A DNA stretch of 25,415 nt from positions 1 to 25,415 of IMG/VR virus record IMGVR_UViG_3300025030_000389; one strand, 5' to 3'. Shown here in pieces: positions 14,697-22,257 of this stretch. A model generated the notes under the pieces. That model saw nothing but the letters and a program-made list of their open reading frames with translations, ran no database searches and had not been told where the DNA came from. Position 1 is the first letter of the stretch; every line of letters begins with the position of its first letter. The stretch is from a virus. The translations under genes and the position numbers were made by a program.

Positions 14697-14923
14697 ACGG
14701 CCTCCCACACGCACCCGCCGCGGTTCCACCGGGCGAACCCGTCCCGCTCGAGGGCCTTCAGCGCGGCGGCCACCTCGGACAACGCCCAGGCCGGCCGGGA
14801 CGGACACAAGCGCTTCGCAATGGCCGGCGCGCCCAACGGCTCGACGGCGATGATGCCCAGGATCTCCTCCTGCAGCTCCTGGGACGCCACGGCCAGGGTG
14901 AACTCATCGCGAAGGCCGCTCAT
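14693..14923 (-). CDS. Small winged-helix protein, 76 aa
   Basis: The pattern QEEILGIIAVEPLGAPAIAK, a linker, LSEVAAALKALERDGFARWN, and the wing RGGCVWEAV is typical of a MarR/ArsR-like winged helix. It probably binds DNA as a dimer and regulates a nearby promoter. It starts at ATG 14923 in an ATGA overlap with the ASCH gene and ends in another ATGA overlap. The short length leaves no room for an effector domain. Confidence 0.7.
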   Translation of the reverse strand: MSGLRDEFTLAVASQELQEEILGIIAVEPLGAPAIAKRLCPSRPAWALSEVAAALKALERDGFARWNRGGCVWEAV

Positions 14924-15486
14924 CGCAAGCCTCCGCATCCTCGGAGGACGATCGCCTTCAGGCTGTCTCTCGCCTTCACGAAGTCCAAGTCGGCCTGGGT
15001 CGGCTCGCCCCAAGCCCGGGCCTCCAGCATCGTCCCGAACCGCTCGGCCTCCACGACGGCCCGTTCGGCCTCGTCGGACAGCGTCCACAGGCCCTGTCTG
15101 CCCGGCGACGGAACCGACGCGATCGGGACCACGTCCGCCAACACCCATCCGATCGGCCCGGTGAACCACCAGCTGTCACGCTCCGCGGCGACCAGCCTGG
15201 AATACTCGGGACGTTGCCCGCAGGCCGGGAACGGCAACGTCCCGACGAGCGTCGCCACGGCCACGACGGCCCCTCGCGGGAACGCGGCCTCCAGCTCCTT
15301 CGTCCACCTGAACCCGAACCGTTCGGCGAGGAGCCTCGCCCCTTCACGGTCCCATGTCTTCCCCGCATGAATCGCGAGGCGCCGGCCCACCAGCGACGGC
15401 GGCGGCGCCCATGTCCTGTTCTCCACGCGCTTTCCGAAGTTCGCGACCGCCGTCGCCCACGGCTGATGCAGCGTCAGCGCCTTCAT
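14920..15486 (-). CDS. ASCH-domain protein
   Basis: 188 residues with the ASCH signature at the start: MKALTLHQPWATAVANFGKR, VENRTWAPPP, RRLAIHAGK (residues 1-43). ASCH domains bind RNA or modified nucleosides; some bacterial members hydrolyse N4-acetylcytidine, and phages often carry one. The ATG at 15486 has AGGAGG 8 bases upstream and overlaps the stop of the small membrane gene. Its place beside the deoxyribosyltransferase-like gene hints at nucleotide or modified-base metabolism, which is inference. Confidence 0.85.
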   Translation of the reverse strand: MKALTLHQPWATAVANFGKRVENRTWAPPPSLVGRRLAIHAGKTWDREGARLLAERFGFRWTKELEAAFPRGAVVAVATLVGTLPFPACGQRPEYSRLVAAERDSWWFTGPIGWVLADVVPIASVPSPGRQGLWTLSDEAERAVVEAERFGTMLEARAWGEPTQADLDFVKARDSLKAIVLRGCGGLR

Positions 15487-15641
15487 TCTCCGGACCTCCT
15501 CGCGTCGAGCACGGCGACCGCCAGGCCGGCACCGTTGAGGCCGATGATGGCGCGCGTCCCCCACCCGCCGAAGACGAAGGCAACAAGCAGGACGCCTCCC
15601 ACCATTCCGAACACGATCGAGACACGCATGCGATTCGTCAT
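15483..15641 (-). CDS. Small membrane protein, 52 aa
   Basis: Starts at ATG 15641, with GGGAGG 6 bases upstream. Residues 7-25 (VSIVFGMVGGVLLVAFVFGG) form one membrane helix and GLNGAGLAVAVLDARR may form a second, short one. The TGA overlaps the ATG of the ASCH gene. No function known; small membrane proteins like this fill phage early regions. Confidence 0.65.
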   Translation of the reverse strand: MTNRMRVSIVFGMVGGVLLVAFVFGGWGTRAIIGLNGAGLAVAVLDARRSGE

Positions 15642-15642
15642 C

Positions 15643-17271
15643 TCAGGCCTCCCCGTTGTCGTGGCCGAGGAGCGCGAAGAAGTAGGCGGCCTCCGCGCAC
15701 GGCTTCGGACGTTCGGCCTGCGGCGGCTGCGCCAGTTCCACGCCCATGGCGGCCGCCCATTCCGCTTCGGGCCCGCCCATGAACGGCTCGGCCTGCGGCG
15801 GCTGGTCGGACTCCACGTCTGCGACGGCCTCCGCCAATTCTTCAGGGACCTGCGGCTCGCTCAGCGCGATGTGCCCGAGCTCGGACGCCGCCAGGATACC
15901 GCGCAGATCCTCCTCCTGCTCCTTCGCGGCCGCTTCGTACAGGCGGACGGCATGGACGTGGACGTTGTGCAGGGCGTTCTTCGCGGCCTGGATCTCGTTG
16001 TCGGACGGACGCCACGCCTGCGGCGGCTGACCGAGATGCTTCTCCACGGTTATCCGCAAGTCGTGCACGTTCAGGACCGCCTTCTCCGTGGCCCACACGC
16101 GCTGCGCCCGATGGAACTCCTTGTCGATACCCATGGCGATCATGCGATGCTGCCCGACGTTCTCCTCGATCTTCTCCAGCAGGTCGCCGAGCACGTCCAC
16201 CAGCAGGCGCACCGCCGCCTTCCGATGCCCGGCGCTGTCCTTCGCAATGCGGATCACGTCCGCCAGGTCGTCGCCCTCTTCCAGGCTCAGGCCGCCCTCC
16301 ATCGCCCACTCGGTCACGGCCTCCCAAGCCCGGGCGAGGGCCTTCCCCAGCTTGTCGGCGACGGCCCGCTGCTCCTCGAGCTCGTCCTCGCACACCTTCC
16401 ACTGGGCGCACGCTTCCTTGATCCGCTGCTCCATCCCTTCGACGGCGACGCGCAGAGCCTTCAGGCTTCCCTCGGCCTCCTCGGCCCGCTTCTGCCACTT
16501 CTCGGCGAGCTCGACGTTCCCATCGTTCACCCACGCCGGAACGTCCGTCGGCAACCACTCCGGGACGGGGATCCTGTGGCAGGCCCACGCCCGGCGCTCC
16601 ACGCCACGCCTCACGCCGACCTCGGTAGGGTGGTCCCACTTCCATCCGGTCGGGACCCACGCGCCGGGCTGGTCGCATCGGAACTCGTACGCGACGAATC
16701 CCTTCTCCTCGCGTCGCAGGTCATAGGCAATCCTCGTGGCTGGTCGCATCGACGCGACACGGACAGCCTCCGCACCGGCGATGGCGTTCGCCACGTCGCA
16801 CACCTCGGCTTCCGTCACGGCGATCCCGACATTGTCCGCCCATCGAACGTCGTGCCACGTCGCGATACCTCTGGCCTCAGCCCGCTCGAGGACAGCGACG
16901 ATCGCCAGTTGCTTGCTCGCGTAGGACGACCCCTCGCCCTGGCTCCACCCGGTCGAGGTCCACTCGCGGCCGCCGGCCGTACCCTTCTCGTACTCGTGGA
17001 CCCGGTACCTCGTCGCTAACTGTTCGGCCTCCTGCACGGCCTCCACGGCGTACCTGAAGCGGAGCCTCGGCTCCCTCTGCGGCAACCCGTCGGCCGCGTA
17101 CTCCACGACCTCTGCGCCATCCGCGAACGGTGCGCCGGCCTCCGTCAATGCTCTGAGCGTGGCCTCGGCCGGCCCCCTGTCCGTGAACTCGATGGGGAAC
17201 GGGTATCCGCCCCCCGCCTCCTCCGACAGCCACGCGCTCCGCTCGTCGTTCCACAACCCGAATGCAGGCAT
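15643..17271 (-). CDS. Large hypothetical protein with coiled coil and QPPQA repeats, 542 aa
   Basis: No family recognised. The first ~250 residues are a mixed globular part with many aromatics. From about 255 to 345 a long charged coiled coil follows (KWQKRAEEAEGSLKALRVAV and onward), then a helical region to about 460. The last ~120 residues include three copies of QPPQA followed by W or E (GQPPQAWRP, DQPPQAEPF, AQPPQAERP), separated by about 60-75 and 25 residues, which may be short binding peptides. ATG 17271 has GGGAGG 10 bases upstream. It is the first gene after leader element B, so it heads the middle operon. A scaffold or assembly platform is possible, but nothing proves it. Confidence 0.7.
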   Translation of the reverse strand: MPAFGLWNDERSAWLSEEAGGGYPFPIEFTDRGPAEATLRALTEAGAPFADGAEVVEYAADGLPQREPRLRFRYAVEAVQEAEQLATRYRVHEYEKGTAGGREWTSTGWSQGEGSSYASKQLAIVAVLERAEARGIATWHDVRWADNVGIAVTEAEVCDVANAIAGAEAVRVASMRPATRIAYDLRREEKGFVAYEFRCDQPGAWVPTGWKWDHPTEVGVRRGVERRAWACHRIPVPEWLPTDVPAWVNDGNVELAEKWQKRAEEAEGSLKALRVAVEGMEQRIKEACAQWKVCEDELEEQRAVADKLGKALARAWEAVTEWAMEGGLSLEEGDDLADVIRIAKDSAGHRKAAVRLLVDVLGDLLEKIEENVGQHRMIAMGIDKEFHRAQRVWATEKAVLNVHDLRITVEKHLGQPPQAWRPSDNEIQAAKNALHNVHVHAVRLYEAAAKEQEEDLRGILAASELGHIALSEPQVPEELAEAVADVESDQPPQAEPFMGGPEAEWAAAMGVELAQPPQAERPKPCAEAAYFFALLGHDNGEA

Positions 17272-17343
17272 TTTCGTTCGGCCTCCCGTCCGTCTATCGG
17301 GTGGCCGAAGGCGGACTCCGCCCAGGACCTCCCGCCCCTCCTG

Positions 17344-17373
17344 TTCAGCGCCCTACGCTGGAAGTTCCTTCAG
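17344..17373 (-). promoter_or_regulatory. Leader element, copy B
   Basis: Minus-strand CTGAAGGAAC, 10 bases, GGGCGCTGAA, then CAGGAGG. It matches copy A at 12319-12348 in both 10-mers and spacing. The TGA of the DnaA-like gene is inside the first 10-mer. Here part of the element can fold (CAGCG, 5-base loop, CGCTG at 17346-17360); copy A lacks that pairing. It opens the ~100-base leader of the 542-aa gene. Confidence 0.6.
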
Positions 17374-17687
17374 CCCAATCGACCCATCCGCCGCTCGGCC
17401 GCGGCCACCAGGCCGGACGCGAGGGAAGGGGCTCCCGCTCGGCGCGCTGACCGCTCCCACCACTCGCGGGTTCGGACGGCACCCCCGAACCATCGGGCGA
17501 CGGCGCGCGGCTCGAGGCCGAACCGGCGGACGGCGATCCACGCCGCCACGGCCCGCGCCTCGGCCACCCGGCTCCCGGGCCTGGCGCGCGTCTCCCCGTC
17601 GCCCTGGCGCACCCGCACGGGCGACACGTCGAGGGCCTCGGCCACGGCCGCCACGATCGCGTTCATCGTGCGCTGGTGGGCGGTCAC
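17370..17687 (-). CDS. Free-standing DnaA domain IV-like protein, 105 aa
   Basis: The order of elements matches the DNA-binding domain of the replication initiator DnaA: an N-terminal helix with IVAAVAEALDVSPVRVRQGD, the basic helix RVAEARAVAAWIAVRRFG (about 40-57), and LEPRAVARWFGG followed by VRTREWW, corresponding to the HTH that reads DnaA boxes. No ATPase domain is present. It could bind the phage origin or compete with host DnaA. GTG 17687 is part of a GTGA overlap with the upstream gene and has GGAAGG 7 bases before it. The THT-type signature at the end of the DnaA motif is not conserved (RTRE), so the site recognised may differ. Confidence 0.65.
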   Translation of the reverse strand: MTAHQRTMNAIVAAVAEALDVSPVRVRQGDGETRARPGSRVAEARAVAAWIAVRRFGLEPRAVARWFGGAVRTREWWERSARRAGAPSLASGLVAAAERRMGRLG

Positions 17688-17959
17688 GGCCACACCTTCC
17701 CATCCCGCGACAGACGCACAGCGAAGACCATCCCCGGGTTGTACTCCTCCAGGATCGCCTTCGCCTTATGGCGGATTCGATCGGCCATCCACGCGAACCC
17801 ATGGTCGAACGTCATCCCGGACGGCGCGGCTTCCCATCCGGAGTACATCTTCGACGGGCTTCCGAATCGATGCTCCCACATGAAGAACCGTAGACCATTG
17901 TCGGTCGTCTCCTCCCGCCCGTCAAGCAGGACCTCGACGGGCATCGGCTTCTCCTTCAC
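17684..17959 (-). CDS. Hypothetical protein, 91 aa
   Basis: Starts at GTG 17959, in a GTGA overlap with GGGAGG 6 bases upstream; ATG 17944 with AAGGAG is an alternative. Sequence features are a short beta segment (PVEVLLDGREETTDNGLRFF), several Trp/Met residues and a helix AWMADRIRHKAKAILEEYNP. Not recognised. It is coupled to genes on both sides. Confidence 0.6.
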   Translation of the reverse strand: MKEKPMPVEVLLDGREETTDNGLRFFMWEHRFGSPSKMYSGWEAAPSGMTFDHGFAWMADRIRHKAKAILEEYNPGMVFAVRLSRDGKVWP

Positions 17960-18234
17960 GGCGCACCTCCCACGCCGGCAGCCTCAGCATCGGCTACCTC
18001 CACGGCCTTGACCATCCCGGGCAGCAGGCAGGCGCCGACCCGCTTGAAGCCCGTCACCTTCCCGCGCCGCCACCAGGAGCCGCGGGTCGTCGCGCCTCCG
18101 AACTTGGTCAGCGCCACGTTGTAGTTCCCCACGTCGGGCGACCCCGTCGCGTCGTTGGCGATGTGGGCGACCCCGAGGGTCTTCTTGTTCACCTCGCTGC
18201 CGAACGGCAGCAGCTCCACGGTCACACGGATCAC
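17956..18234 (-). CDS. Conserved-type hypothetical phage protein, 92 aa
   Basis: Begins VIRVTVELLPFGSEVNKKTL and continues GVAHIANDATG, GNYNVAL, and WWRRGKVTGFKR. Proteins starting IRVTVELLP...G.AEIAND..G are frequent in phages of many hosts, from memory, and have no known function; the pattern suggests a small beta-barrel. GTG 18234 makes a GTGA overlap with the membrane gene upstream, with AAGGA 3-4 bases before it. The tail is Ala/Gly/Glu-rich. Confidence 0.75.
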   Translation of the reverse strand: MIRVTVELLPFGSEVNKKTLGVAHIANDATGSPDVGNYNVALTKFGGATTRGSWWRRGKVTGFKRVGACLLPGMVKAVEVADAEAAGVGGAP

Positions 18235-18506
18235 AGGTCCTTCTCCCAATCCGGCCGCGGGACGTTCCTCGTGAAGGTGAGCTCGTACTCGGCCCACTTC
18301 TTGCGCGGCCATTCGTTGTGAATCGTGATGCGCGCCTCCGCGAACTCCGGGCCATCGAGCACGACCACGTCGGACAGGTACACACCCATCGCCTCCATCT
18401 TCCGCTCGAGCGCCTCGACGCGGGCCTCCGCCCGGCCGGCACGGTACTCCATCAGCGAGGCCGCCACGACGGCGGCCAGCAGGATCAGCCACTCCATCGG
18501 CGTCAT
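18231..18506 (-). CDS. Small membrane-anchored protein, 91 aa
   Basis: ATG 18506 has AAGGAG 8 bases upstream and an ATGA overlap. Residues 3-20 (PMEWLILLAAVVAASLMEYR) are one membrane helix, followed by a short coiled coil (GRAEARVEALERKMEAMG) and a soluble beta-type domain. It probably sits in the inner membrane with the C-terminal part on one side. No lysis-gene signature is visible, so I do not call it holin or spanin. Confidence 0.65.
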   Translation of the reverse strand: MTPMEWLILLAAVVAASLMEYRAGRAEARVEALERKMEAMGVYLSDVVVLDGPEFAEARITIHNEWPRKKWAEYELTFTRNVPRPDWEKDL

Positions 18507-18724
18507 GGACGGCGCTCCTTCACGGGCATCGCCATCAGCATCGCGGCGACCTCGGCCCCGGTCGGCAGGCCCAGGCTCCTCGCGATCTCCTCGCCCGACA
18601 TCGGCTTCCTCGCGAAGCGGACGTACGCCTCATGGGCCGCCTCTTCACGCGCCTCGGCCTCGCGGATCTCGGCGCCCTCGCCAAGTCCGAAGACCCCGCC
18701 CTTCGTCACGCTGTCCCCGCTCAT
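18503..18724 (-). CDS. Hypothetical protein, 73 aa
   Basis: ATG 18724 with GAGGAG 6 bases upstream and ATGA overlaps on both sides. A charged helix (AEIREAEAREEAAHEAYVRF) is followed by PMSGEEIARSLGLPTGAEVA, which could be a small HTH-like turn. No known family; DNA binding is possible but weakly supported. Confidence 0.55.
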   Translation of the reverse strand: MSGDSVTKGGVFGLGEGAEIREAEAREEAAHEAYVRFARKPMSGEEIARSLGLPTGAEVAAMLMAMPVKERRP

Positions 18725-19074
18725 CGCCGGCTCCTCGCCCGGGCGCCCTTGCGCCACGTCGATTCGATCTCGGGGTCCTCGTGGTTGCCGTAGTCCACCA
18801 CGACCAGGACGCCCGTCGATTCCCTCGACAGGGCCTCCGCGCACGTTTCCGCGGTCGGCCGGTTCGCCGCGCAGGCGACCGGCTTCGCTTCGCCTTCCAC
18901 CTCGCCGCCAACGTCGGCGGAGAAGATCCTGAACCTCATCAGCATGCTCGCTGCTCCCATCCGTTCGTTCCTCCTGCAGTCGGAGCACAAGGCCTTCCCG
19001 CCCCGGCTCCACATGAACCCGTTCCATCCGCAGCGCGGGCATGTCCCCGCGCCCTCGAACGCCCAGCCCTCCAT
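18721..19074 (-). CDS. Zinc-ribbon protein, 117 aa
   Basis: The N-terminus has CPRCGWNGFMWSRGGKALCSDC (residues 12-33), a four-Cys zinc ribbon typical of small phage nucleic-acid-binding proteins. The second half (from about residue 44) has RFRIFSADVGGEVEGEAKPV and VLVVVDYGNHEDPEIES and may be a separate domain. ATG 19074 is used because GGGAGG lies 11 bases upstream; an inner ATG at 18945 with GGGAG could start a second, shorter product without the ribbon. It overlaps the next gene by ATGA. Confidence 0.65.
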   Translation of the reverse strand: MEGWAFEGAGTCPRCGWNGFMWSRGGKALCSDCRRNERMGAASMLMRFRIFSADVGGEVEGEAKPVACAANRPTAETCAEALSRESTGVLVVVDYGNHEDPEIESTWRKGARARSRR

Positions 19075-19111
19075 GGCCTCCCGTTCCTCCCTGCGCTTGC
19101 TTCCGGACCTC

Positions 19112-19489
19112 CTACGCCCCGTGCACCTCCTCCCGCAGCTGGCGCTCCACGTCCCGCCGCTCCCGCTTCTCGACGCGCTCCACGAGGGCGCGCTTGATTC
19201 GCCTCCTGTACGGGTTATCTGACCGGCCCTCGTCGCGCGGCGGCTTCTCCAGCCACGGCGGCAGCGCCGTCACGATCCGTTCGTTCACGCGGTCCCATAC
19301 GACGCGGACCTCCGCGTCATACAGCGGGACGATCCACTCCTCTTGTCCGCGGTGTCCAGGCTTGAGGTACCGGAAGCCGGTCCACTTCCCGGCGATCCCG
19401 GCGCAGACCGTGACGAGGTCTTCCTCGTCCACCTCCAGGCCGTACCTATCGCGGATCCTCTCGACGGCGTGCCCCATCGAACGCGGCAT
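19112..19489 (-). CDS. Hypothetical protein, 125 aa
   Basis: ATG 19489 is chosen because AGGAGG lies 10 bases upstream; GTG 19513 is possible but lacks a ribosome site. The protein begins MPRSMGHAVERIRDRYGLEV and has a beta-rich middle (EEWIVPLYDAEVRVVWDRVN) and a strongly basic charged end (RRRIKRALVERVEKRERRDV). Not recognised. The ribosome site coincides with one of the scattered ACGCGAGG words. Confidence 0.6.
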   Translation of the reverse strand: MPRSMGHAVERIRDRYGLEVDEEDLVTVCAGIAGKWTGFRYLKPGHRGQEEWIVPLYDAEVRVVWDRVNERIVTALPPWLEKPPRDEGRSDNPYRRRIKRALVERVEKRERRDVERQLREEVHGA

Positions 19490-19513
19490 CGGCTCCCGTC
19501 CTCCTCGCGTCAC

Positions 19514-21064
19514 TCAGTCGCCTCGCACGAACCCGACGATCGTCGCGACGGCGTGGCGTACCTCCGCCGGCAGGGACAGGAATTCCCAGAGGTCGGCAGA
19601 CGCGAGGAGGGCGCCCACGCGGTTCGCGCGGCTGGCTCCAACCATCGCGTCGACCCTGGCGCTCCCGACGCCGGCCGAACTGGAATCCTCTTCAGCGGAG
19701 CCGCCCCGTTCCTCCTCCATCGGCGGACGGATGATCAGGTCGGCGGCGAGGCCGTCCCGGAACCGCCGGATCTCCTCGTACCGCTCGAGCTGGTCGACGG
19801 GCCCCACCAGGTCCACCGAGGCTGCGGCAGTCGGGTCCACGGGGACGCCGTCACCAGCCATCGCCCTCTCGCCGAAGGGCGTCCTTGGGAACCCGTCCGC
19901 GCCGAGGTCGGGCGCGGACGGCCCGTAGGCCTCCAGGCTTCCCGCCGGGAGTTCGGCAGGCAAAGGCGCGGCCGCCGGCGGTCCCGCCTCGTGGCGGTCG
20001 TTTCCGACGGGCTGGGGCTCGTCCTGGACTCGAGGAGGGGGAGGGGGCTCGATGGCCGCGACCGGCTCCACCCCCTCCCGCCCGCAGTCCGGGCACCAGG
20101 ACCCGCGGACCAGCGCCACGCCCTCGCAGGCGGGACACGTCGGCTCCGCGTCTTCGTCAGGCTCGTTGCGCATGCGCTCGGCGGCCTCGGCCCACCCACC
20201 GGCCTTCCCGTTCGGCGGCGGCGCGACCGCGGACGGCATCGGCAGGGCGACGGCCGTCCGCATGCCGCAGGCGGCGGCCTTCAGTTGCGCCAGCTCGTCG
20301 GCGCCCTTCTCCTTCTCCATCGCCTTCTGCGGGGCATGGGCGAGCAGGGCTTTGAACTCCTCGACGCCCATGTGCCGCAGGTCGGAGACAATGCCCTCGA
20401 CGTCGTACTCCTCCGCGCCCAGGCGGCCGGCGATGGCTGCGATCGGCATCTTGTCCCGCATGGCCCACGCGATCCAAGCGTAGACCTCGGTCGCGGTCAC
20501 GAACGGGACGGCCTTCTTGTCGGGCGTCGCGTACGTCCATCCGCGGGCCCGCTCCGCCAGGCCGGCGTCTAGGAACTCCACGGGCTCCGGCAGGTCGTCG
20601 GCCGGCGGCGGTTCAACGCGAAGATGGGCGGCGGCCCTCAACGCGGCGGCCTCCTCCGGCGTGGCCGAGTAGACCGCCTCCAGCGCCGCAGCCTCGGCCA
20701 GGGTCGGCCGGCCAGGCTTCGCGTCCTTCGCCGGCTCCACGGCACGGCGCCCGCTCACGGCGGCCCCTGGCTTGCGGCCGGAGGTCACGCGAGGAGCGAC
20801 GATGCCGTTCGCCTTGTCGACCTCGCGCTGCCGCCGCGTTTCCCATCCACGCTTGGTCACCTCGGACCAGCATCCGGAGCAGTACCCCTTCGCCACGGCC
20901 ACGCCGTGATCCGCGGCCACCTTGCACTTCGGCTTCGCCATCATCTTCCTCCAAGTCGGACTGATCAGGATCACGTCGGCCAGCTGGTCAGGAGTCGGCC
21001 CCTCGTACGTCCCGCTCCGCACTTCGCGGAACAGGCGCTCGAAGTCGGGCGGAACCCTTCCCAC
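19514..21064 (-). CDS. Large hypothetical multidomain protein with zinc ribbon, 516 aa
   Basis: No family recognised. Layout: a short N-terminal helical part, KCKVAADHGVAVAKGYCSGC (about 47-66, a likely zinc site), a basic linker, an Ala/Glu-rich helix region, a domain around 180-235 with EVYAWIAWAMRDKMPIAAIA then GRLGAEEYDVEGIVSDLR that looks like an HTH pair, a zinc ribbon CPACEGVALVRGSWCPDCG (about 318-336), a long Pro/Ala/Gly-rich disordered part and a helical end. GTG 21064 has GAGGGG 6 bases upstream; an inner ATG at 20941 with GGAGG is a strong alternative start. Zinc sites plus an HTH-like part suggest a regulator or DNA-handling protein. Confidence 0.6.
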   Translation of the reverse strand: MGRVPPDFERLFREVRSGTYEGPTPDQLADVILISPTWRKMMAKPKCKVAADHGVAVAKGYCSGCWSEVTKRGWETRRQREVDKANGIVAPRVTSGRKPGAAVSGRRAVEPAKDAKPGRPTLAEAAALEAVYSATPEEAAALRAAAHLRVEPPPADDLPEPVEFLDAGLAERARGWTYATPDKKAVPFVTATEVYAWIAWAMRDKMPIAAIAGRLGAEEYDVEGIVSDLRHMGVEEFKALLAHAPQKAMEKEKGADELAQLKAAACGMRTAVALPMPSAVAPPPNGKAGGWAEAAERMRNEPDEDAEPTCPACEGVALVRGSWCPDCGREGVEPVAAIEPPPPPRVQDEPQPVGNDRHEAGPPAAAPLPAELPAGSLEAYGPSAPDLGADGFPRTPFGERAMAGDGVPVDPTAAASVDLVGPVDQLERYEEIRRFRDGLAADLIIRPPMEEERGGSAEEDSSSAGVGSARVDAMVGASRANRVGALLASADLWEFLSLPAEVRHAVATIVGFVRGD

Positions 21065-21067
21065 GGC

Positions 21068-21781
21068 TCACCCCTCATCGGGACGCGAGGGAGGGGTTTG
21101 GACAGGGCACAGCGTCCCGACCTCGCCGCCCGGATCGACGATGTGCTCGGACGGCAGGCAACCGCACCAGGCGCACGGCCCCAGGATCGCATCGTCCTCG
21201 GCGTCGTCGCCGAGCACGGGACGCGAGGGAGGGGAAGATTCGCACCCGAGCAGCAGCGGCGTCCCATCGGGTGCCCGTTCGTGGTACCTCATGGGCACGG
21301 GCTCGTCGAGCAGGTCGTCGCCCGTCCGCACCCGCCGGCCCGACAGGATCCGCAGCAGGTTCGTCTTCATCTCATGGTCAATGTCGAGCCGCTGGACGAC
21401 CTCGACGGCCTCGCTGACCTGCTCGAACCGCCGGGCCTCCCCGGAACCCCAGGCCGCCGCCTCCTCGCGGCTGTCGAACCCGCCCCGCTCGGCCAGGACC
21501 AGGAGCTTGCCGTCGCCGATGGGCAGTTGTACCTGGCACCGGAACCGACCGAAGCCGCCCTCGAGATCCTCCGCCGAAGCCCAGAAGGGCCCGACCACCT
21601 TCGGCCTGGGCTGGCCGTCAGCCCCGAACTCCTGGACCTCGGTTTGGTCGAACCGTCGATAGTCGCGCCCGAGCTGCGCGACCGCCGCTCCCCTAGCCGG
21701 GAATGCGAGGATCGTCCCCTTCTCGTCCACCGCCCACCGCTGCAGGCCGTACATCCACAGGCCCCACGCCTCGCCGTTCAT
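21068..21781 (-). CDS. Hypothetical protein, 237 aa
   Basis: ATG 21781 shares its A with the TGA of the upstream gene and has GGAGG 9 bases before it. The first ~120 residues are a beta-rich part with Trp, Arg and Gly (WMYGLQRWAVDEKGTILAFP); a helix region follows, and near the end CAWCGCLPSEH may bind a metal. Two ACGCGAGG words near its 3' end encode SPPSRP. Not recognised. Confidence 0.6.
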   Translation of the reverse strand: MNGEAWGLWMYGLQRWAVDEKGTILAFPARGAAVAQLGRDYRRFDQTEVQEFGADGQPRPKVVGPFWASAEDLEGGFGRFRCQVQLPIGDGKLLVLAERGGFDSREEAAAWGSGEARRFEQVSEAVEVVQRLDIDHEMKTNLLRILSGRRVRTGDDLLDEPVPMRYHERAPDGTPLLLGCESSPPSRPVLGDDAEDDAILGPCAWCGCLPSEHIVDPGGEVGTLCPVQTPPSRPDEG

Positions 21782-22257
21782 CAGCGTCGACCTCCGAACA
21801 GGATGCGCTTTGCGGCCTGCCAGATCGACTCCTGGACTGGCGGCAGCGGACGCGAAGGGGTGGCGAACCCGCGCGGCAGGACGTTCACCCCTTCGCGCAA
21901 TTCGACTTCGCGGGCCGCCTGCTTCAGTTCACGCCCCACGCCGGGCGCGCCCTTCACGGCCCACCTCATCCCGTCCGGCAGGTCTTCCGCCTTCGGCACG
22001 GCGCAGGCCGCCGGCGGGACGTGCGCCGGCTTGCTCGCGGCCACGTCCGCCCCGGGCACCCACCCGCTGAACGCGTCCACCACGTCGGCGGTGCAACCGG
22101 CGCACAGGTCCTTCCGCCCGCCGGTCGCGGCCCCGTGCGCTCCGTACATGAACTTGCCGCACTTGTCGCACCGCCACTTCGGAGGCAGGTCGCACGGCTT
22201 CAAGCACGACGTGCCATTCGAGATGAACGGGGTTCCATCCGTGCACTTGAGATTCAC
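21781..22257 (-). CDS. Zinc-ribbon protein, 158 aa
   Basis: GTG 22257 makes a GTGA overlap with the upstream gene and has GGAGG 6 bases before it. Cys pairs occur as CLKPC, CDKCG and CAGC within the first 60 residues, a treble or double zinc ribbon. The remaining part is Pro/Ala-rich with a basic end (IWQAAKRILFGGRR). Probably a nucleic-acid-binding accessory; no family named. Confidence 0.65.
   Translation of the reverse strand: MNLKCTDGTPFISNGTSCLKPCDLPPKWRCDKCGKFMYGAHGAATGGRKDLCAGCTADVVDAFSGWVPGADVAASKPAHVPPAACAVPKAEDLPDGMRWAVKGAPGVGRELKQAAREVELREGVNVLPRGFATPSRPLPPVQESIWQAAKRILFGGRR

Noticed and set aside
12319-17373. Leader element as a glutamine, glycine or cobalamin riboswitch (it contains GAAGGAAC)
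   Set aside because: The other conserved boxes of those riboswitches are missing and the pairing possible in copy B is not kept in copy A.
18231-18506. Small membrane proteins as holin, spanin or other lysis genes
   Set aside because: They lie in the early block, no endolysin is nearby, and a single membrane helix is not specific.
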